Source: Sphingomonas sp. 3P27F8 (GTDB taxonomy: Bacteria; Pseudomonadota; Alphaproteobacteria; Sphingomonadales; Sphingomonadaceae). From it: a stretch of DNA of 64,000 nt. Location: positions 115,513 to 179,512 of the forward strand of contig NZ_SCNL01000009.1 of assembly GCF_005502745.1 (NCBI RefSeq). Reading direction: 5' to 3'. Each line of letters opens with the position of its first letter. Position 1 is the first letter of the stretch. A program made the position numbers and the translations under genes. Below the pieces are notes generated by a model, which was not told the origin of the DNA, searched no databases, and was given only the letters and a program-made list of their open reading frames with translations. Below are positions 1 through 10,907 of the stretch, piece after piece.

Positions 1-254
1 TCGGCCGCTCCTATCTCGACGATGGCAAGCCCAGCCTTGCCTCGATCGCTTTTTACGACAATTACAAGAAGATGCCCGATGGCGAACGTGCGCCGGAAAG
101 CCTTTATTATCTTGGCCAGTCGCTGATGAAGCTCAACAAGCCCGCCGACGCCTGCAAGGTCTATGGCGAGCTGGCGGATGTGTATGGCGCGAAGATCGGG
201 GCCCAGATGCAGGCCGACATCACCCGCGCACGCACCGCCGCGAAGTGCAAGTGA
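1..254 (+). CDS. cpoB: Tol-Pal system protein CpoB/YbgF, C-terminal end (partial)
   Basis: Only the last 83 or so residues are in the window; the reading frame is open from base 3 and stops at 252-254. The visible part contains a TPR-like pattern (SIAFYDNYKKMPDGERAPES, then YYLGQSLMKLNKPADACKVY) typical of the C-terminal TPR domain of CpoB/YbgF. That protein is periplasmic and coordinates the Tol-Pal system with septal peptidoglycan synthesis. It lies 26 bp upstream of tilS on the same strand; a pal/cpoB-tilS-ftsH order is common in alphaproteobacteria, which supports the call. The N-terminal coiled coil and signal peptide would lie outside the window and cannot be checked. Confidence 0.72.
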   Translation, partial: GRSYLDDGKPSLASIAFYDNYKKMPDGERAPESLYYLGQSLMKLNKPADACKVYGELADVYGAKIGAQMQADITRARTAAKCK

Positions 255-280
255 TGGCACGTTTACGGGACTGGTGAGGC

Positions 281-1252
281 ATGATGGTTGAGGCGGGCGA
301 CCTCGACCGTTTTCGCACCGATCTCGATCGCCTGGCCCCCGGCGCGGGCATCATCGCGCTTGCCGTGTCGGGCGGCCCGGATAGCATGGCGCTGCTCGCG
401 CTGGCCCATGCCGCGCGGCCGGACAGCGTTATCGTCGCAACCGTCGATCACCGCCTTCGCTCCGCCTCCGGCGAAGAGGCCGCGATGGTCGCGCGATATT
501 GCGCTGCGCTCGGCCTGCCCCATGCGACGCTAGCCCCCGAAAAGCCGATCGCAGGCGCCAGCATCCAGGCGCTTGCGCGCGAGGCGCGTTATGCGCTGCT
601 TGCGGACTGGGCGCGGGCGCGCGGTGCACGCGCGCTTGCCACCGCCCATCATGCCGACGATCAGGCCGAAACCTTCCTGATGCGCGCCGCCCGTGGCTCG
701 GGTGTGTCCGGTCTTGCCGGGGTGCGGCCGCGCGCGGAGATCGCCGGCATGCCGGTCGTCCGCCCGTTGCTCGGCTGGCGGCGCACGGAGCTGCGCCAGA
801 TCGCAAGCAGGGCCGGGGCGCCGTTTGTCGACGATCCTAGCAATCAGGATACGCGATACGATCGGGTGAGGTTCCGCGCGTTGCTGGCCGACGCGCCCGC
901 GCTGGACCCGGCCGCGCTCGCCCAGTCCGCGGCCGCCCTTGCCGAAGCGGAACAGGCGCTGTCATTCGCCGTCGACCGCCTCTGGTCGGAGCGCGCGAAC
1001 GGCGATGTCACGCTTCGTCTCGACGTGGGCGGACTGCCGCGCGAACTGCGCCGCCGACTCGTCCGCCGCGCGATCGGGCTGGTTCGCACGCATCATGCGA
1101 TCGCCCTGCCCCCGTGGGGCGATGCCAGCAATGTCGAACCGCTGCTCGATTCGCTCGCGGCCGGCAAACGGGCCACCCAGGCCGGCGTGATGCTCACGCC
1201 GCGCGGCGATATGTGGAAAATCGAAAAAGCACCGTCCCGTCGATCACTCTGA
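281..1252 (+). CDS. tilS: tRNA(Ile)-lysidine synthetase TilS
   Basis: Cytoplasmic ATP-dependent enzyme that attaches lysine to C34 of the tRNA(Ile) CAU anticodon, making it read AUA. The 323-residue product has the PP-loop motif SGGPDS at residues 30-35, followed by the expected DHRLR and HHADDQAET segments of the N-type ATP pyrophosphatase fold. The protein is short compared with E. coli TilS (about 430 residues) because the C-terminal tRNA-binding domain is reduced, which is usual in alphaproteobacteria. The start is one of two adjacent ATG codons at 281 and 284. It sits between cpoB and ftsH on the same strand, 63 bp before ftsH. Confidence 0.95.
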   Translation: MMVEAGDLDRFRTDLDRLAPGAGIIALAVSGGPDSMALLALAHAARPDSVIVATVDHRLRSASGEEAAMVARYCAALGLPHATLAPEKPIAGASIQALAREARYALLADWARARGARALATAHHADDQAETFLMRAARGSGVSGLAGVRPRAEIAGMPVVRPLLGWRRTELRQIASRAGAPFVDDPSNQDTRYDRVRFRALLADAPALDPAALAQSAAALAEAEQALSFAVDRLWSERANGDVTLRLDVGGLPRELRRRLVRRAIGLVRTHHAIALPPWGDASNVEPLLDSLAAGKRATQAGVMLTPRGDMWKIEKAPSRRSL

Positions 1253-1315
1253 CCGCTCTTGTTCCATTGCCATTAACCTCCTGTCGCCTACATTGGGGGA
1301 CGTGAAAGGTAGCGC

Positions 1316-3286
<1,971 letters not shown>

Positions 3287-3304
3287 CCGGCGGAATTGCG
3301 ATTA

Positions 3305-3340
3305 AAAACGCCCCGGCTCGACCGCCCGGGCGTTTTATTT
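3305..3340. terminator. Bidirectional Rho-independent terminator between ftsH and the P450 gene
   Basis: Perfect 9-bp arms AAAACGCCC (3305-3313) and GGGCGTTTT (3328-3336) enclose a GC-rich loop. A T-rich run follows on the plus strand. Read on the minus strand, the same hairpin is followed by TTTTTAAT. It therefore fits termination of both convergent genes, ftsH from the left and the P450 gene from the right. Confidence 0.9.
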
Positions 3341-3425
3341 TGAATCGCGTGCACGCAAAAGCCATGCCGGCAAAACGCCATTTGCGCGGGTCGGGCCCCT
3401 GCCGGCAGCCAGTTAGCAGGAGCCG

Positions 3426-4667
3426 TCAGTAACGGCTCAACTCGACGGGCAGCTTGCGATAGCCGTGGACGAAACACGCCGATACGCGCTCCGGCTCGCC
3501 GACGACGTTCACGCGCATCCGGCGCTTGGCCATTTCCTCCAGCAGGATACCGACCTGGAGCTCCGCCAGTCGTGCGCCGACGCAGCGGTGGATGCCGTGG
3601 CCGAACGCCAGATGCCGCCGCGCATTCTCGCGATCCACGACGATCTGGTCGGCATTGTCGCCGAACACCGTCTCGTCGCGATTGGCGGAAATATACCAGA
3701 GGGCCAGTTTGTCACCGGCCTTGATCTGGTGCCCCATCAATTCGGTATCGGCGGTTGCGGTGCGACGCATGTGTGCGAGCGGCGTCTGCCAGCGGATAAT
3801 TTCGCTCACGGTATTCGGGATGAGCGAGGGATCAGCCTCCAGCCTCGCGCGCTGATCCGGGAATTTATCCAGGCCGTAGGCGAGCGCCGACATCGTGTTG
3901 CGCGTCGTATCGTTGCCGCCGACGATCAGCAGGATCAGATTTCCGATAAATTCGAAATGATCCATGTGGCTCATCGCATCCGAATGAATCATCATGCTGA
4001 TGAGATCGGGCGTCTGCGGTTTGCCGACCTTCTGGTTCCACAAATTCTGGAAATAGGCGCCGCATTCATACATGTGCTGAAGCCGCTGCTGGCGCAGTTC
4101 CTCGCTTTTGACGATCTCGATATCACCAGCCCAATCGGACCAGAAGGTCAGCTTCCGGCGATCCTCCCACGGAAAATCAAACAGGATCGCCAGCATCTGC
4201 GTGGTGAGCTCGATCGAAACGGTATCTACCCAGTCAAACGTTTCGCCAAATGTCAGACTGTCTAGCACCTCTTCCGTACGGCGGCGGATATCGGCGGACA
4301 TGCGCGTCATCTCTGACGGGGTGAACGCAGGGGATACGGTACGTCGCTGGCCGGTGTGCACCGGTCGATCGCGCGCGATGAACATCGGCATCTTCACATC
4401 CGAATTCTCGATGAAATCGGCGAGCGTTATCCCACCCACCTCGGACGAATAGAGATCCGGGAGCGACTCCACTTCGACGATCGGCTTGTACGTGGAGACG
4501 GACCAGTAAGCGCCGTATTCCGAATTCTCCACCTTGTGCACGGGCGCGGTGGCACGCAGCGTCGCGAATGGCACCTGCCAGGTATCGTCGCGATATAGCT
4601 CGGCGCGGCTGACATCGAGCGGGTCGATGGCCGGAAAATCGCTCACATTCTTCGCCAGCGTAGCCAT
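3426..4667 (-). CDS. Cytochrome P450, CYP153-like
   Basis: Heme-thiolate monooxygenase, 413 residues, cytosolic (no signal or membrane anchor). The heme-ligand motif FGHGIHRCVG places the proximal cysteine at residue 362. The I-helix oxygen-activation motif GGNDTTRN is at 250-257 and the ExxR motif EIIRW at 289-293. The stretches around GGNDTTRNTMS, RWQTPLAHMRRTA and NRDE look like CYP153 terminal alkane/fatty-acid hydroxylases, judged from remembered family sequences, so the subfamily is an inference. No ferredoxin or ferredoxin reductase gene is adjacent, so electron partners must be encoded elsewhere. It lies 49 bp downstream of the ABC permease on the same strand but has its own promoter-like palindrome in the gap, so it may be separately transcribed. 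Confidence 0.9.
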   Translation of the reverse strand: MATLAKNVSDFPAIDPLDVSRAELYRDDTWQVPFATLRATAPVHKVENSEYGAYWSVSTYKPIVEVESLPDLYSSEVGGITLADFIENSDVKMPMFIARDRPVHTGQRRTVSPAFTPSEMTRMSADIRRRTEEVLDSLTFGETFDWVDTVSIELTTQMLAILFDFPWEDRRKLTFWSDWAGDIEIVKSEELRQQRLQHMYECGAYFQNLWNQKVGKPQTPDLISMMIHSDAMSHMDHFEFIGNLILLIVGGNDTTRNTMSALAYGLDKFPDQRARLEADPSLIPNTVSEIIRWQTPLAHMRRTATADTELMGHQIKAGDKLALWYISANRDETVFGDNADQIVVDRENARRHLAFGHGIHRCVGARLAELQVGILLEEMAKRRMRVNVVGEPERVSACFVHGYRKLPVELSRY

Positions 4668-4705
4668 GAGTCTCTCCTATTCTTTGATGCGAGAAAACTC
4701 CTAGC

Positions 4706-4720
4706 TGACATGAATGTCAA
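4706..4720 (-). promoter_or_regulatory. Candidate promoter/operator for the P450 gene
   Basis: A perfect inverted repeat TGACAT-GA-ATGTCA spans 4706-4719, overlapping the stop codon of the ABC permease and lying about 40-50 bp upstream of the P450 ATG. On the minus strand an exact TTGACA (4720-4715) is embedded in it and could be a -35 box. The -10 position about 17 bp further down (TTTTCT) is weak. This arrangement would let a dimeric repressor block the promoter. No regulator gene is adjacent, so the binder is unknown. Confidence 0.4.
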
Positions 4721-5961
4721 TAGCCGGCGCGATCGGCCCTCTGCTCCGCCTGGTTGAACAGCTTGCGCCACGCGCCCGCCGGGCTGCCGGACTGGAGCAC
4801 ACCCCGCCGGAACAGTCGCGCCCCGACCATGACGAAGATGGCGACCCACAATGCCTGCCATCCCAGCGCGAGGAGATGCGGCCACAAGTCCGGGCTGTTC
4901 ACCGCGCGGCCCGCCATTGCGAAGGGTGAGGAAAGCGGGAAAATCTCCGCAAGCGTCGCCACCCACGACCCGGGATGCGATACCGCCGCAGAGGATAGAC
5001 CGAACATCGCCACCTGAACGATCGTGATCGGAAGCGACAGCATCTGTATCTCGCGCATCGTCGATGCCTGCGCACCGACGCCAAGGAATACTGAGCCGAG
5101 CAGGAGATAGGCCATCGCGAAATAGGCCGCGAACAGGAAGGCGAACACGCCAGTACCGACCGCCGGCGCCATTCCCGCGAGCCCGCCACCGGGCAGCAGC
5201 GCGCTGACCTGACTCAGCACCACGCCCCAGAAAGTGACGAACAATACCGCCACCCCGAACATGCCGACCAGCTTGCCCAGGAATACGCTTTCCAGCGGCA
5301 CGGCGGCAGCGAGCACCTCGATCACCTTGTTGTTGCGCTCCTCGGCCATCGTGCCGACCACCTGCCCCGATAGAAACAGGGTGAGGAAAAAGATGCCGAA
5401 CACGGCAAAGAAGGCAGACGCGTTGCGCTTGCCGGCGTTTGGCTGCACGCGATCGACGACGCTGACGCGCGGCGCCGAATGCACCCGCGGATCGCGCGAG
5501 ACACGAAGCGCGCGATCGGCCAGCGCAGCCAGATAATCGCCCGAGCGTCGCGCATCGGCGGCACGCAGGATCTGCGGGCGTTCCAGCGAACCTGCCATCA
5601 CCGCCACGACATCCACGCCCGGCGTCGCGAGCGCCGCCCGCGCCTGAACCATCGCGTCGCCGCCCGGCCGGTGCAGTTCCAGCGCCGGCGGGCCCCCATC
5701 GCCGGGGAACAATGGCCGGAGCGCAGCATCCGCATCCCGCAGCAACGCCGCCTCGCGCGGCGCCGCGATCGCCACCACGCGCGTCCGATCTGCAGCGCCC
5801 GCCGTAACGCTCGCCGCGCCCAGGCCGCCGATCGCGCCGAACGATCCCATGATGACCGGCGCGAACAGGAAAATCAGGAAGATCGGCGTGAACACCGTTG
5901 CGATGAAATCGCGCCGTGCGATCGTCAGCGTCTGGCGCAAGGCACGCGGCAGCCGCGTCAT
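4717..5961 (-). CDS. ABC-2 type transporter permease (NatB-like)
   Basis: Inner-membrane permease of an export-type ABC system, 414 residues. One membrane segment near residues 20-45 is followed by a large extracytoplasmic domain (about 50-175) and then five or six membrane segments starting around FFAVFGIFFLTLFLSGQVVG. The MAEERNNKVIEVLAAAVP segment after it is characteristic of the ABC-2 / NatB / YhaP family. The gene overlaps the upstream ATPase gene by 4 bp (ATGA), so the two are translationally coupled. The substrate cannot be told from the sequence; sodium or an organic exporter are both possible. Confidence 0.88.
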   Translation of the reverse strand: MTRLPRALRQTLTIARRDFIATVFTPIFLIFLFAPVIMGSFGAIGGLGAASVTAGAADRTRVVAIAAPREAALLRDADAALRPLFPGDGGPPALELHRPGGDAMVQARAALATPGVDVVAVMAGSLERPQILRAADARRSGDYLAALADRALRVSRDPRVHSAPRVSVVDRVQPNAGKRNASAFFAVFGIFFLTLFLSGQVVGTMAEERNNKVIEVLAAAVPLESVFLGKLVGMFGVAVLFVTFWGVVLSQVSALLPGGGLAGMAPAVGTGVFAFLFAAYFAMAYLLLGSVFLGVGAQASTMREIQMLSLPITIVQVAMFGLSSAAVSHPGSWVATLAEIFPLSSPFAMAGRAVNSPDLWPHLLALGWQALWVAIFVMVGARLFRRGVLQSGSPAGAWRKLFNQAEQRADRAGY

Positions 5962-6875
5962 GCCGCATCCTCCAGCGCGGCATCGCCGACAATGCGGACA
6001 AACGCCTCATGAAGGCCTGGCCGCTCGATCGACAGGCCCGAAATGCCATGCCCGGTATCGATCAGTCGCCGGAGCAACCCCTCGATCCCCTCGCGTGGCA
6101 GTTCGAAGCGCCACCCGGCTCCGGTCGGCACGGCATCCGCCGGTAGCAGCGCGCGGATCGTGCCATCGGGGAAGTGCGGGGTGTAGAGCACCTGCTGCGG
6201 CAACAGACCGCGCGCCTCCTCCACCGTTCCCTCGAACCGCCGCCGGCCGCCGGCGATAATCGCCAGCCGGTCGCACAAACGCTGCGCATGAGCCATCACA
6301 TGCGTGGAAAACAGGATCGTCGCGCCGCGATCGCGCTCCCCCAGGATCAGCGCCTCCAGCCGCTCCTGATTGACCGGATCGAGGCCGGAGAAGGGCTCAT
6401 CCAGCACCAGCAGCTTCGGTCGATGCACGACCGAGCCCAACAACTGAACAAGCTGCGCCATGCCCTTGGAAAGTTTTCTGATTTTCTGGTCCGTCGCTTG
6501 GCCAAGGCCGTTCGCCTCCAGCAGTTCGCCCGCGCGCCGGCGCCCCTCCGCCCACGGCAGGCCACGCAGCGCGCCCATGAAGGCAATAGCATCACGCGCC
6601 TTCATTGCGGGGTAGAGGCCGCGCTCCTCCGGCAGGTAGCCGACCAGATCGCTCGCATCGCGCGGGTGGCTGAAGCCAAGCAGGGCCCGGCTGCCCTCGT
6701 CCGGCTCGATAATGCCGAGCAATGTGCGCAACGTCGTGGTTTTGCCGGCGCCGTTTGGCCCGAGCACCCCGTAGATCATGCCCTTCGGTACGACCAGATC
6801 GACACCGTCGACCACCCGGCGCCCGCCGAAACGCTTGACCAGACCGCTTGCGGTGATCGCTGGATTGTCGCTCAT
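5958..6875 (-). CDS. ABC transporter ATP-binding protein (NatA-like)
   Basis: Cytoplasmic ATPase subunit partnering the permease encoded immediately downstream. It has Walker A GPNGAGKT (residues 39-46), the YLPEERGLYP segment typical of NatA-type ATPases, an LSKGM signature in place of the usual LSGGQ, and Walker B LLVLDEPFSGLD. About 85 residues after the D-loop and H-loop form a C-terminal extension like the DUF4162 domain of this subgroup. The length is 305 residues. The start is ATG, 29 bp from the divergent queG start, so the two promoters must share a very short region. Confidence 0.92.
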   Translation of the reverse strand: MSDNPAITASGLVKRFGGRRVVDGVDLVVPKGMIYGVLGPNGAGKTTTLRTLLGIIEPDEGSRALLGFSHPRDASDLVGYLPEERGLYPAMKARDAIAFMGALRGLPWAEGRRRAGELLEANGLGQATDQKIRKLSKGMAQLVQLLGSVVHRPKLLVLDEPFSGLDPVNQERLEALILGERDRGATILFSTHVMAHAQRLCDRLAIIAGGRRRFEGTVEEARGLLPQQVLYTPHFPDGTIRALLPADAVPTGAGWRFELPREGIEGLLRRLIDTGHGISGLSIERPGLHEAFVRIVGDAALEDAA

Positions 6876-6904
6876 GCCGTCCCCGTTTGTGGTAGCGATA
6901 GCCG

Positions 6905-7954
6905 GTGGAAGTAAACAAGTCTCTCGAATCCCGCCTCAAGAGGAAGGCAGCGGAACTGGGGTTCGCCGCATGCGGCATCGCCAGCGCGGATGCCGCGCCA
7001 CGCGCCGCCGAGCGGCTGCGCGCGTGGCTGGCGGCGGGCGCGCACGGCGACATGCTGTGGATGGAGGCACGCGCCCATCACCGCGAAAGCCCCGCTGGCC
7101 TGTGGCCGGACGCACGAAGCGTGATCGCGCTCGGCATGAGCTACGCCCCGCGCGACGATCCGATGCGGCTTGCGGATGAGCCCACACGCGGGCGCATCTC
7201 GGTCTATGCGCAGGGGCAGGATTACCATGACGTCGTGAAGAAAGCGCTGAAAGCCCTTGCCCGCTGGCTGGTGGCCGAGGGTGGCGGAGACCTGAAAGTG
7301 TTCGTGGATACCGCGCCCGTCATGGAAAAGCCGCTGGCGGAGGCGGCAGGGCTTGGATGGCAGGGCAAGCATACGAATCTTGTCAGCCGCTCGGAGGGAA
7401 GCTGGCTGTTCCTCGGCGCGATCTACACCACGCTGGCGCTGGAGCCGGATGCGGCCGGGCAAGACACCTGCGGCTCGTGCGATGCCTGCCAGCGCGCCTG
7501 CCCTACGGACGCCTTTCCGGCGCCCTATCGCCTGGATGCGCGGCGCTGCATCTCCTATCTCACGATCGAGCATGCGGGGCCGATCCCGGAAGAGTTCCGC
7601 GCCGCGATCGGCAACCACATATACGGCTGCGACGATTGCCTCGCGGCGTGCCCGTGGAACAAGTTTGCCGCGGCGGCACGCGCCAACATGGCCTTTGCCC
7701 CGCGCGCCGAACTTACGGCACCCTATCTCGACGAATTGCTGGGGCTGGACGACGCCGGCTTCCGGCAGGTTTTCGCCGGCTCCCCCATCAAGCGGATCGG
7801 TCGTGACCGGATGGTGCGGAACTGCCTGATCGCGGCTGGCAACAGCGGGGATGCCACGTTGATTGCGGCAGTCGCGCCGTTGCTCGACGATGCGAACGAT
7901 GTGGTGCAGGACGCGGCACGCTGGGCAATGGCCCGGCTTACGCCGCCTTCCTGA
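6905..7954 (+). CDS. queG: Epoxyqueuosine reductase QueG
   Basis: Catalyses the last step of queuosine biosynthesis, reducing epoxyqueuosine to queuosine in tRNA, using cobalamin and two [4Fe-4S] clusters. The 349-residue protein has the cluster motifs [12 protein letters not shown] and [13 protein letters not shown], and the N-terminal QueG pattern around LGFAACGIA. The C-terminal HEAT-like end ([30 protein letters not shown]) is also typical. I take the GTG at 6905 as the start because no better in-frame codon precedes the conserved domain. The last 17 bp overlap the 3' end of the convergent hemA gene. Confidence 0.95.
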   Translation: MEVNKSLESRLKRKAAELGFAACGIASADAAPRAAERLRAWLAAGAHGDMLWMEARAHHRESPAGLWPDARSVIALGMSYAPRDDPMRLADEPTRGRISVYAQGQDYHDVVKKALKALARWLVAEGGGDLKVFVDTAPVMEKPLAEAAGLGWQGKHTNLVSRSEGSWLFLGAIYTTLALEPDAAGQDTCGSCDACQRACPTDAFPAPYRLDARRCISYLTIEHAGPIPEEFRAAIGNHIYGCDDCLAACPWNKFAAAARANMAFAPRAELTAPYLDELLGLDDAGFRQVFAGSPIKRIGRDRMVRNCLIAAGNSGDATLIAAVAPLLDDANDVVQDAARWAMARLTPPS

Positions 7955-9182
7955 TCTCCAGCCGGTCCCAGATCTCGGTCAACGCCTGCGTGAGATCACG
8001 CATCATCGCCTCGTCATGCGCCGGGCCGGGCGTGAAGCGCAACCGCTCCGTGCCGCGCGGCACGGTGGGATAGTTGATCGGCTGGACGTAGATGCCATAT
8101 TCAGCAAGCAGGATATCGCTGATCTTCTTCGCCTTCACCGGATCGCCGACCATCAGCGGCACGATGTGCGTTTCCCCGATCATCACCGGCAGCCCGGCAT
8201 CCGCGAACATGGCCTTCAACGTCTTCGCCGCCGCCTGCTGCGCGTCACGCTCGGCGGTCGATTGCTTCAGATGGCGCACGCTCGCCAGCACGCCCGCGAC
8301 GAGCACCGGGGACAGCGACGTCGTGAAGATGAACCCAGGCGCATAGGAACGGATCACGTCGATGATGACCTTGTCGGCCGCGATGTAGCCGCCCATCACG
8401 CCGAACGCCTTGCCAAGCGTTCCCTCGATGATCGTCAGCCGCCGCGCGACATCGTCCCGCTCGGAAATGCCGCCGCCGCGCGCGCCGTACATGCCGACCG
8501 CGTGGACCTCATCGAGATAGGTCAGCGCATTATATTTGTCGGCAAGGTCGCAGATCGCCGCGATCGGCGCGACATCGCCCTCCATCGAATAGACGCTCTC
8601 GAAAGCGATCAGCTTCGGCAGCGAGGGGTCGGCCGCCGCCAGCAACTCCTCAAGATGCGTCAGATCGTTGTGGCGGAAGACGTGCTTCTCGCATCCGGCA
8701 TTGCGAATGCCAGCAATCATCGAGGCGTGGTTCAATTCGTCGGAAAAGATGATGCATCCCGGCAACACCTTCGCCACCGTCGCCAGCGTCGCCTCGTTGG
8801 AGACATAGCCGGACGTGAACAGCAGCGCGCCTTCCTTGCCGTGCAGATCGGCAAGCTCGCCCTCAAGGTCCACGTGGTAGTGTGTGTTGCCGCCGATGTT
8901 GCGCGTTCCGCCGGAGCCGGCGCCGACGTCATGGAGCGCCTCCTCCATCGCCGCGATAACCTTCGGGTGTTGGCCCATCGCGAGATAATCATTCGAGCAC
9001 CACACGGTGATCGGCTTCGGGCCGTTATGGCCGGCGAAGCACCGCGCATTGGGATAGGCCCCCTTGTTGCGCAGAATATCGATGAACACGCGATATCGGC
9101 CTTCGGCATGGAGCCGGTCGATCGCCTGGTTGAACACGCGTCCGTAATCCACCGGGCGCGCATCGTTATGGTCGATGCTCAT
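7938..9182 (-). CDS. hemA: 5-aminolevulinate synthase
   Basis: PLP-dependent condensation of glycine and succinyl-CoA to 5-aminolevulinate, the first committed step of the C4 (Shemin) heme pathway found in alphaproteobacteria. The 414-residue product shows the class-II aminotransferase pattern: [13 protein letters not shown] near the N-terminus, [13 protein letters not shown], the [10 protein letters not shown] metal/PLP segment, and the PLP-lysine motif TLGKAFG. The SIDHN...YRVFIDI start is typical of ALAS rather than of KBL or BioF. It is convergent with queG, with overlapping ends. The gene competes for the same glycine pool as the gcv operon at 53-58 kb. Confidence 0.96.
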   Translation of the reverse strand: MSIDHNDARPVDYGRVFNQAIDRLHAEGRYRVFIDILRNKGAYPNARCFAGHNGPKPITVWCSNDYLAMGQHPKVIAAMEEALHDVGAGSGGTRNIGGNTHYHVDLEGELADLHGKEGALLFTSGYVSNEATLATVAKVLPGCIIFSDELNHASMIAGIRNAGCEKHVFRHNDLTHLEELLAAADPSLPKLIAFESVYSMEGDVAPIAAICDLADKYNALTYLDEVHAVGMYGARGGGISERDDVARRLTIIEGTLGKAFGVMGGYIAADKVIIDVIRSYAPGFIFTTSLSPVLVAGVLASVRHLKQSTAERDAQQAAAKTLKAMFADAGLPVMIGETHIVPLMVGDPVKAKKISDILLAEYGIYVQPINYPTVPRGTERLRFTPGPAHDEAMMRDLTQALTEIWDRLEIRKAA

Positions 9183-9230
9183 GGCGGGCTCGCTTACTGC
9201 GATGTACGCAGCGGCGCCAGCGGAAAACGG

Positions 9231-10907
9231 TCAGAGCGTAACGATCTGCCACGGGTGTTGCGCGCGTACATCTAGGCGGCACAGGCCGGAGATGCCATGG
9301 ACGCGAGCATAGAATTGCACGCGGCGCTCGTAATCGGGATCGAGCGGCCGGTCGAACTTCCAGTCGATCGGAGTGAAGGTCGCCCAGCCGTTGATCGTCG
9401 GCAACCGCCAGTGCTCCGCCAGCAGCATCGCATCCACGTTGTGCGCAAGTTGCGCATGCTTTTCCGGCGAGCGGAAGATCGGCTCGCCGATGCGCGCCGC
9501 GACGACATAGAAGCTTCGGCATGCCGGCGGCGGAGCGGGAATTGCCCACAAGGCGGCGCGCTGCGCGGGCGCATCGAGCGCGGCTGCGGCCGGATCCAGG
9601 TTGATCTGCTCCGCCACGAGGAGAAATACGACCACACCGGCCCGCCACGGATGCGCCGCCGAAAGCGCGGCGAGCCGATGCCGCCATACCGCCGCGACCA
9701 GCAGCAGCACCGGCAGGATCAGGAAAAGCTGGAAGCGCAGCACAACGCGAAGGCCGGAGGCGCCCGGGACCAGATAGAATATCAGGCCCCAGGGCGAAAG
9801 CAGCCAGAACTGAAGCGTCAGCGCCCAGGCCACGACCAACGTCAACGCATAGGTGCGCAGCAGCGGTGGAAACGAGCCGCTGCCGCGCAACACGCGCCAT
9901 GCGGCCATGATCGTGAGCGCGAACAGTAACAGCGGAAAGCCGGTGCTGTGCTCACCACCGACGACGCGAGCAGGCAGCCCCGGATCGCCCGGCGCAAAAT
10001 GGCCGATCAGCGCCTCCAGCCCACGCCAGATCCACCCCCACATCAGATTGTGCGGCCCGACATTCACCATGTCGACCAGCGGCGTCACGAGATAACCTGC
10101 CATCGCTGCGTAGTGGTGCTCCCCCGTCTCCCGCGCCTTCGGCAGATAGGTGAGGAGAAACGGCAGTGCCGCTGCAATGAATACGACGGCGCCGGTTATG
10201 ATCGGCGCGACATGACGGCGCAACGCCGCGATCGCGGGGCCGGGCAGCACACGCCGACGCTGCACCAGCCAGCATGCCGTGAACAGGCAGCCGAACCACA
10301 ACGTGAACCATGCCATGTAGTAAGCAGTGAGCAGCCACAGCGCGATGGTCAGCGCCAGCGCCCCCGCCAGCGCGATCGCCCTACCCCGCGACCCGCGAGC
10401 CGAGGCGCGCGCCGTCACGATGGCGAGCGCGAACACCAGCGGCACCAGCGCCACTGTCTGAAGCTGTGCGTGGACCGCCTGCACGGCCATGCCGTTGGCG
10501 ATCGTGAACAGCACCGCAACCAGCAGCGCTGTCCCCCGCCCCCAATACAACACCCGCGCGATCAGGACGTAACTTGCGAAGAATCCTATCGTTTTCCACG
10601 TCGCCGCGGTCAGCGTATCAGCGAGAAAAGGGTCCGCGATCGCGCGGGAGGCGGTGTAGATCAGGCCGGAGAGGAAATAGCCGTCGTTGTACCCGAGCAC
10701 GCCCGGATGGGGATAGAAATAGAACGGCGCGTTCCACATTGCGGCGCCGGTCAGCACGTTGCGCCAGTGTTCGAGCAGGCTGATCTCGATCATCGCGTCG
10801 ACCCGATCGCCGAAGCCGAGCGCGAAACCGCTGGCGATCGGCTGGGCGAGCGCGATGCCGAGCGCGAGCAGCCACGCGAGGACGACGAGCAGCGGCCGCC
10901 GGATCAT
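9231..10907 (-). CDS. Polytopic membrane protein, possibly GT-C-like; function unknown
   Basis: I do not recognise a named family. The 558-residue product begins with a hydrophobic segment (VVLAWLLALGIALA), then has a hydrophilic loop with FGDRVDAMIEISLLEHW and WNAPFYFYPHPGVLGYNDGYF. About nine or ten further membrane segments follow, ending in a soluble C-terminal domain of about 110 residues. A first extracytoplasmic loop with acidic residues followed by many helices resembles GT-C lipid-linked glycosyltransferases, but no diagnostic motif is clear. The ATG at 10907 overlaps the murI stop by one base (TGATG), which argues for coupling and sets the start; the frame stays open upstream only as a shadow of murI. 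Confidence 0.72.
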   Translation of the reverse strand: MIRRPLLVVLAWLLALGIALAQPIASGFALGFGDRVDAMIEISLLEHWRNVLTGAAMWNAPFYFYPHPGVLGYNDGYFLSGLIYTASRAIADPFLADTLTAATWKTIGFFASYVLIARVLYWGRGTALLVAVLFTIANGMAVQAVHAQLQTVALVPLVFALAIVTARASARGSRGRAIALAGALALTIALWLLTAYYMAWFTLWFGCLFTACWLVQRRRVLPGPAIAALRRHVAPIITGAVVFIAAALPFLLTYLPKARETGEHHYAAMAGYLVTPLVDMVNVGPHNLMWGWIWRGLEALIGHFAPGDPGLPARVVGGEHSTGFPLLLFALTIMAAWRVLRGSGSFPPLLRTYALTLVVAWALTLQFWLLSPWGLIFYLVPGASGLRVVLRFQLFLILPVLLLVAAVWRHRLAALSAAHPWRAGVVVFLLVAEQINLDPAAAALDAPAQRAALWAIPAPPPACRSFYVVAARIGEPIFRSPEKHAQLAHNVDAMLLAEHWRLPTINGWATFTPIDWKFDRPLDPDYERRVQFYARVHGISGLCRLDVRAQHPWQIVTL

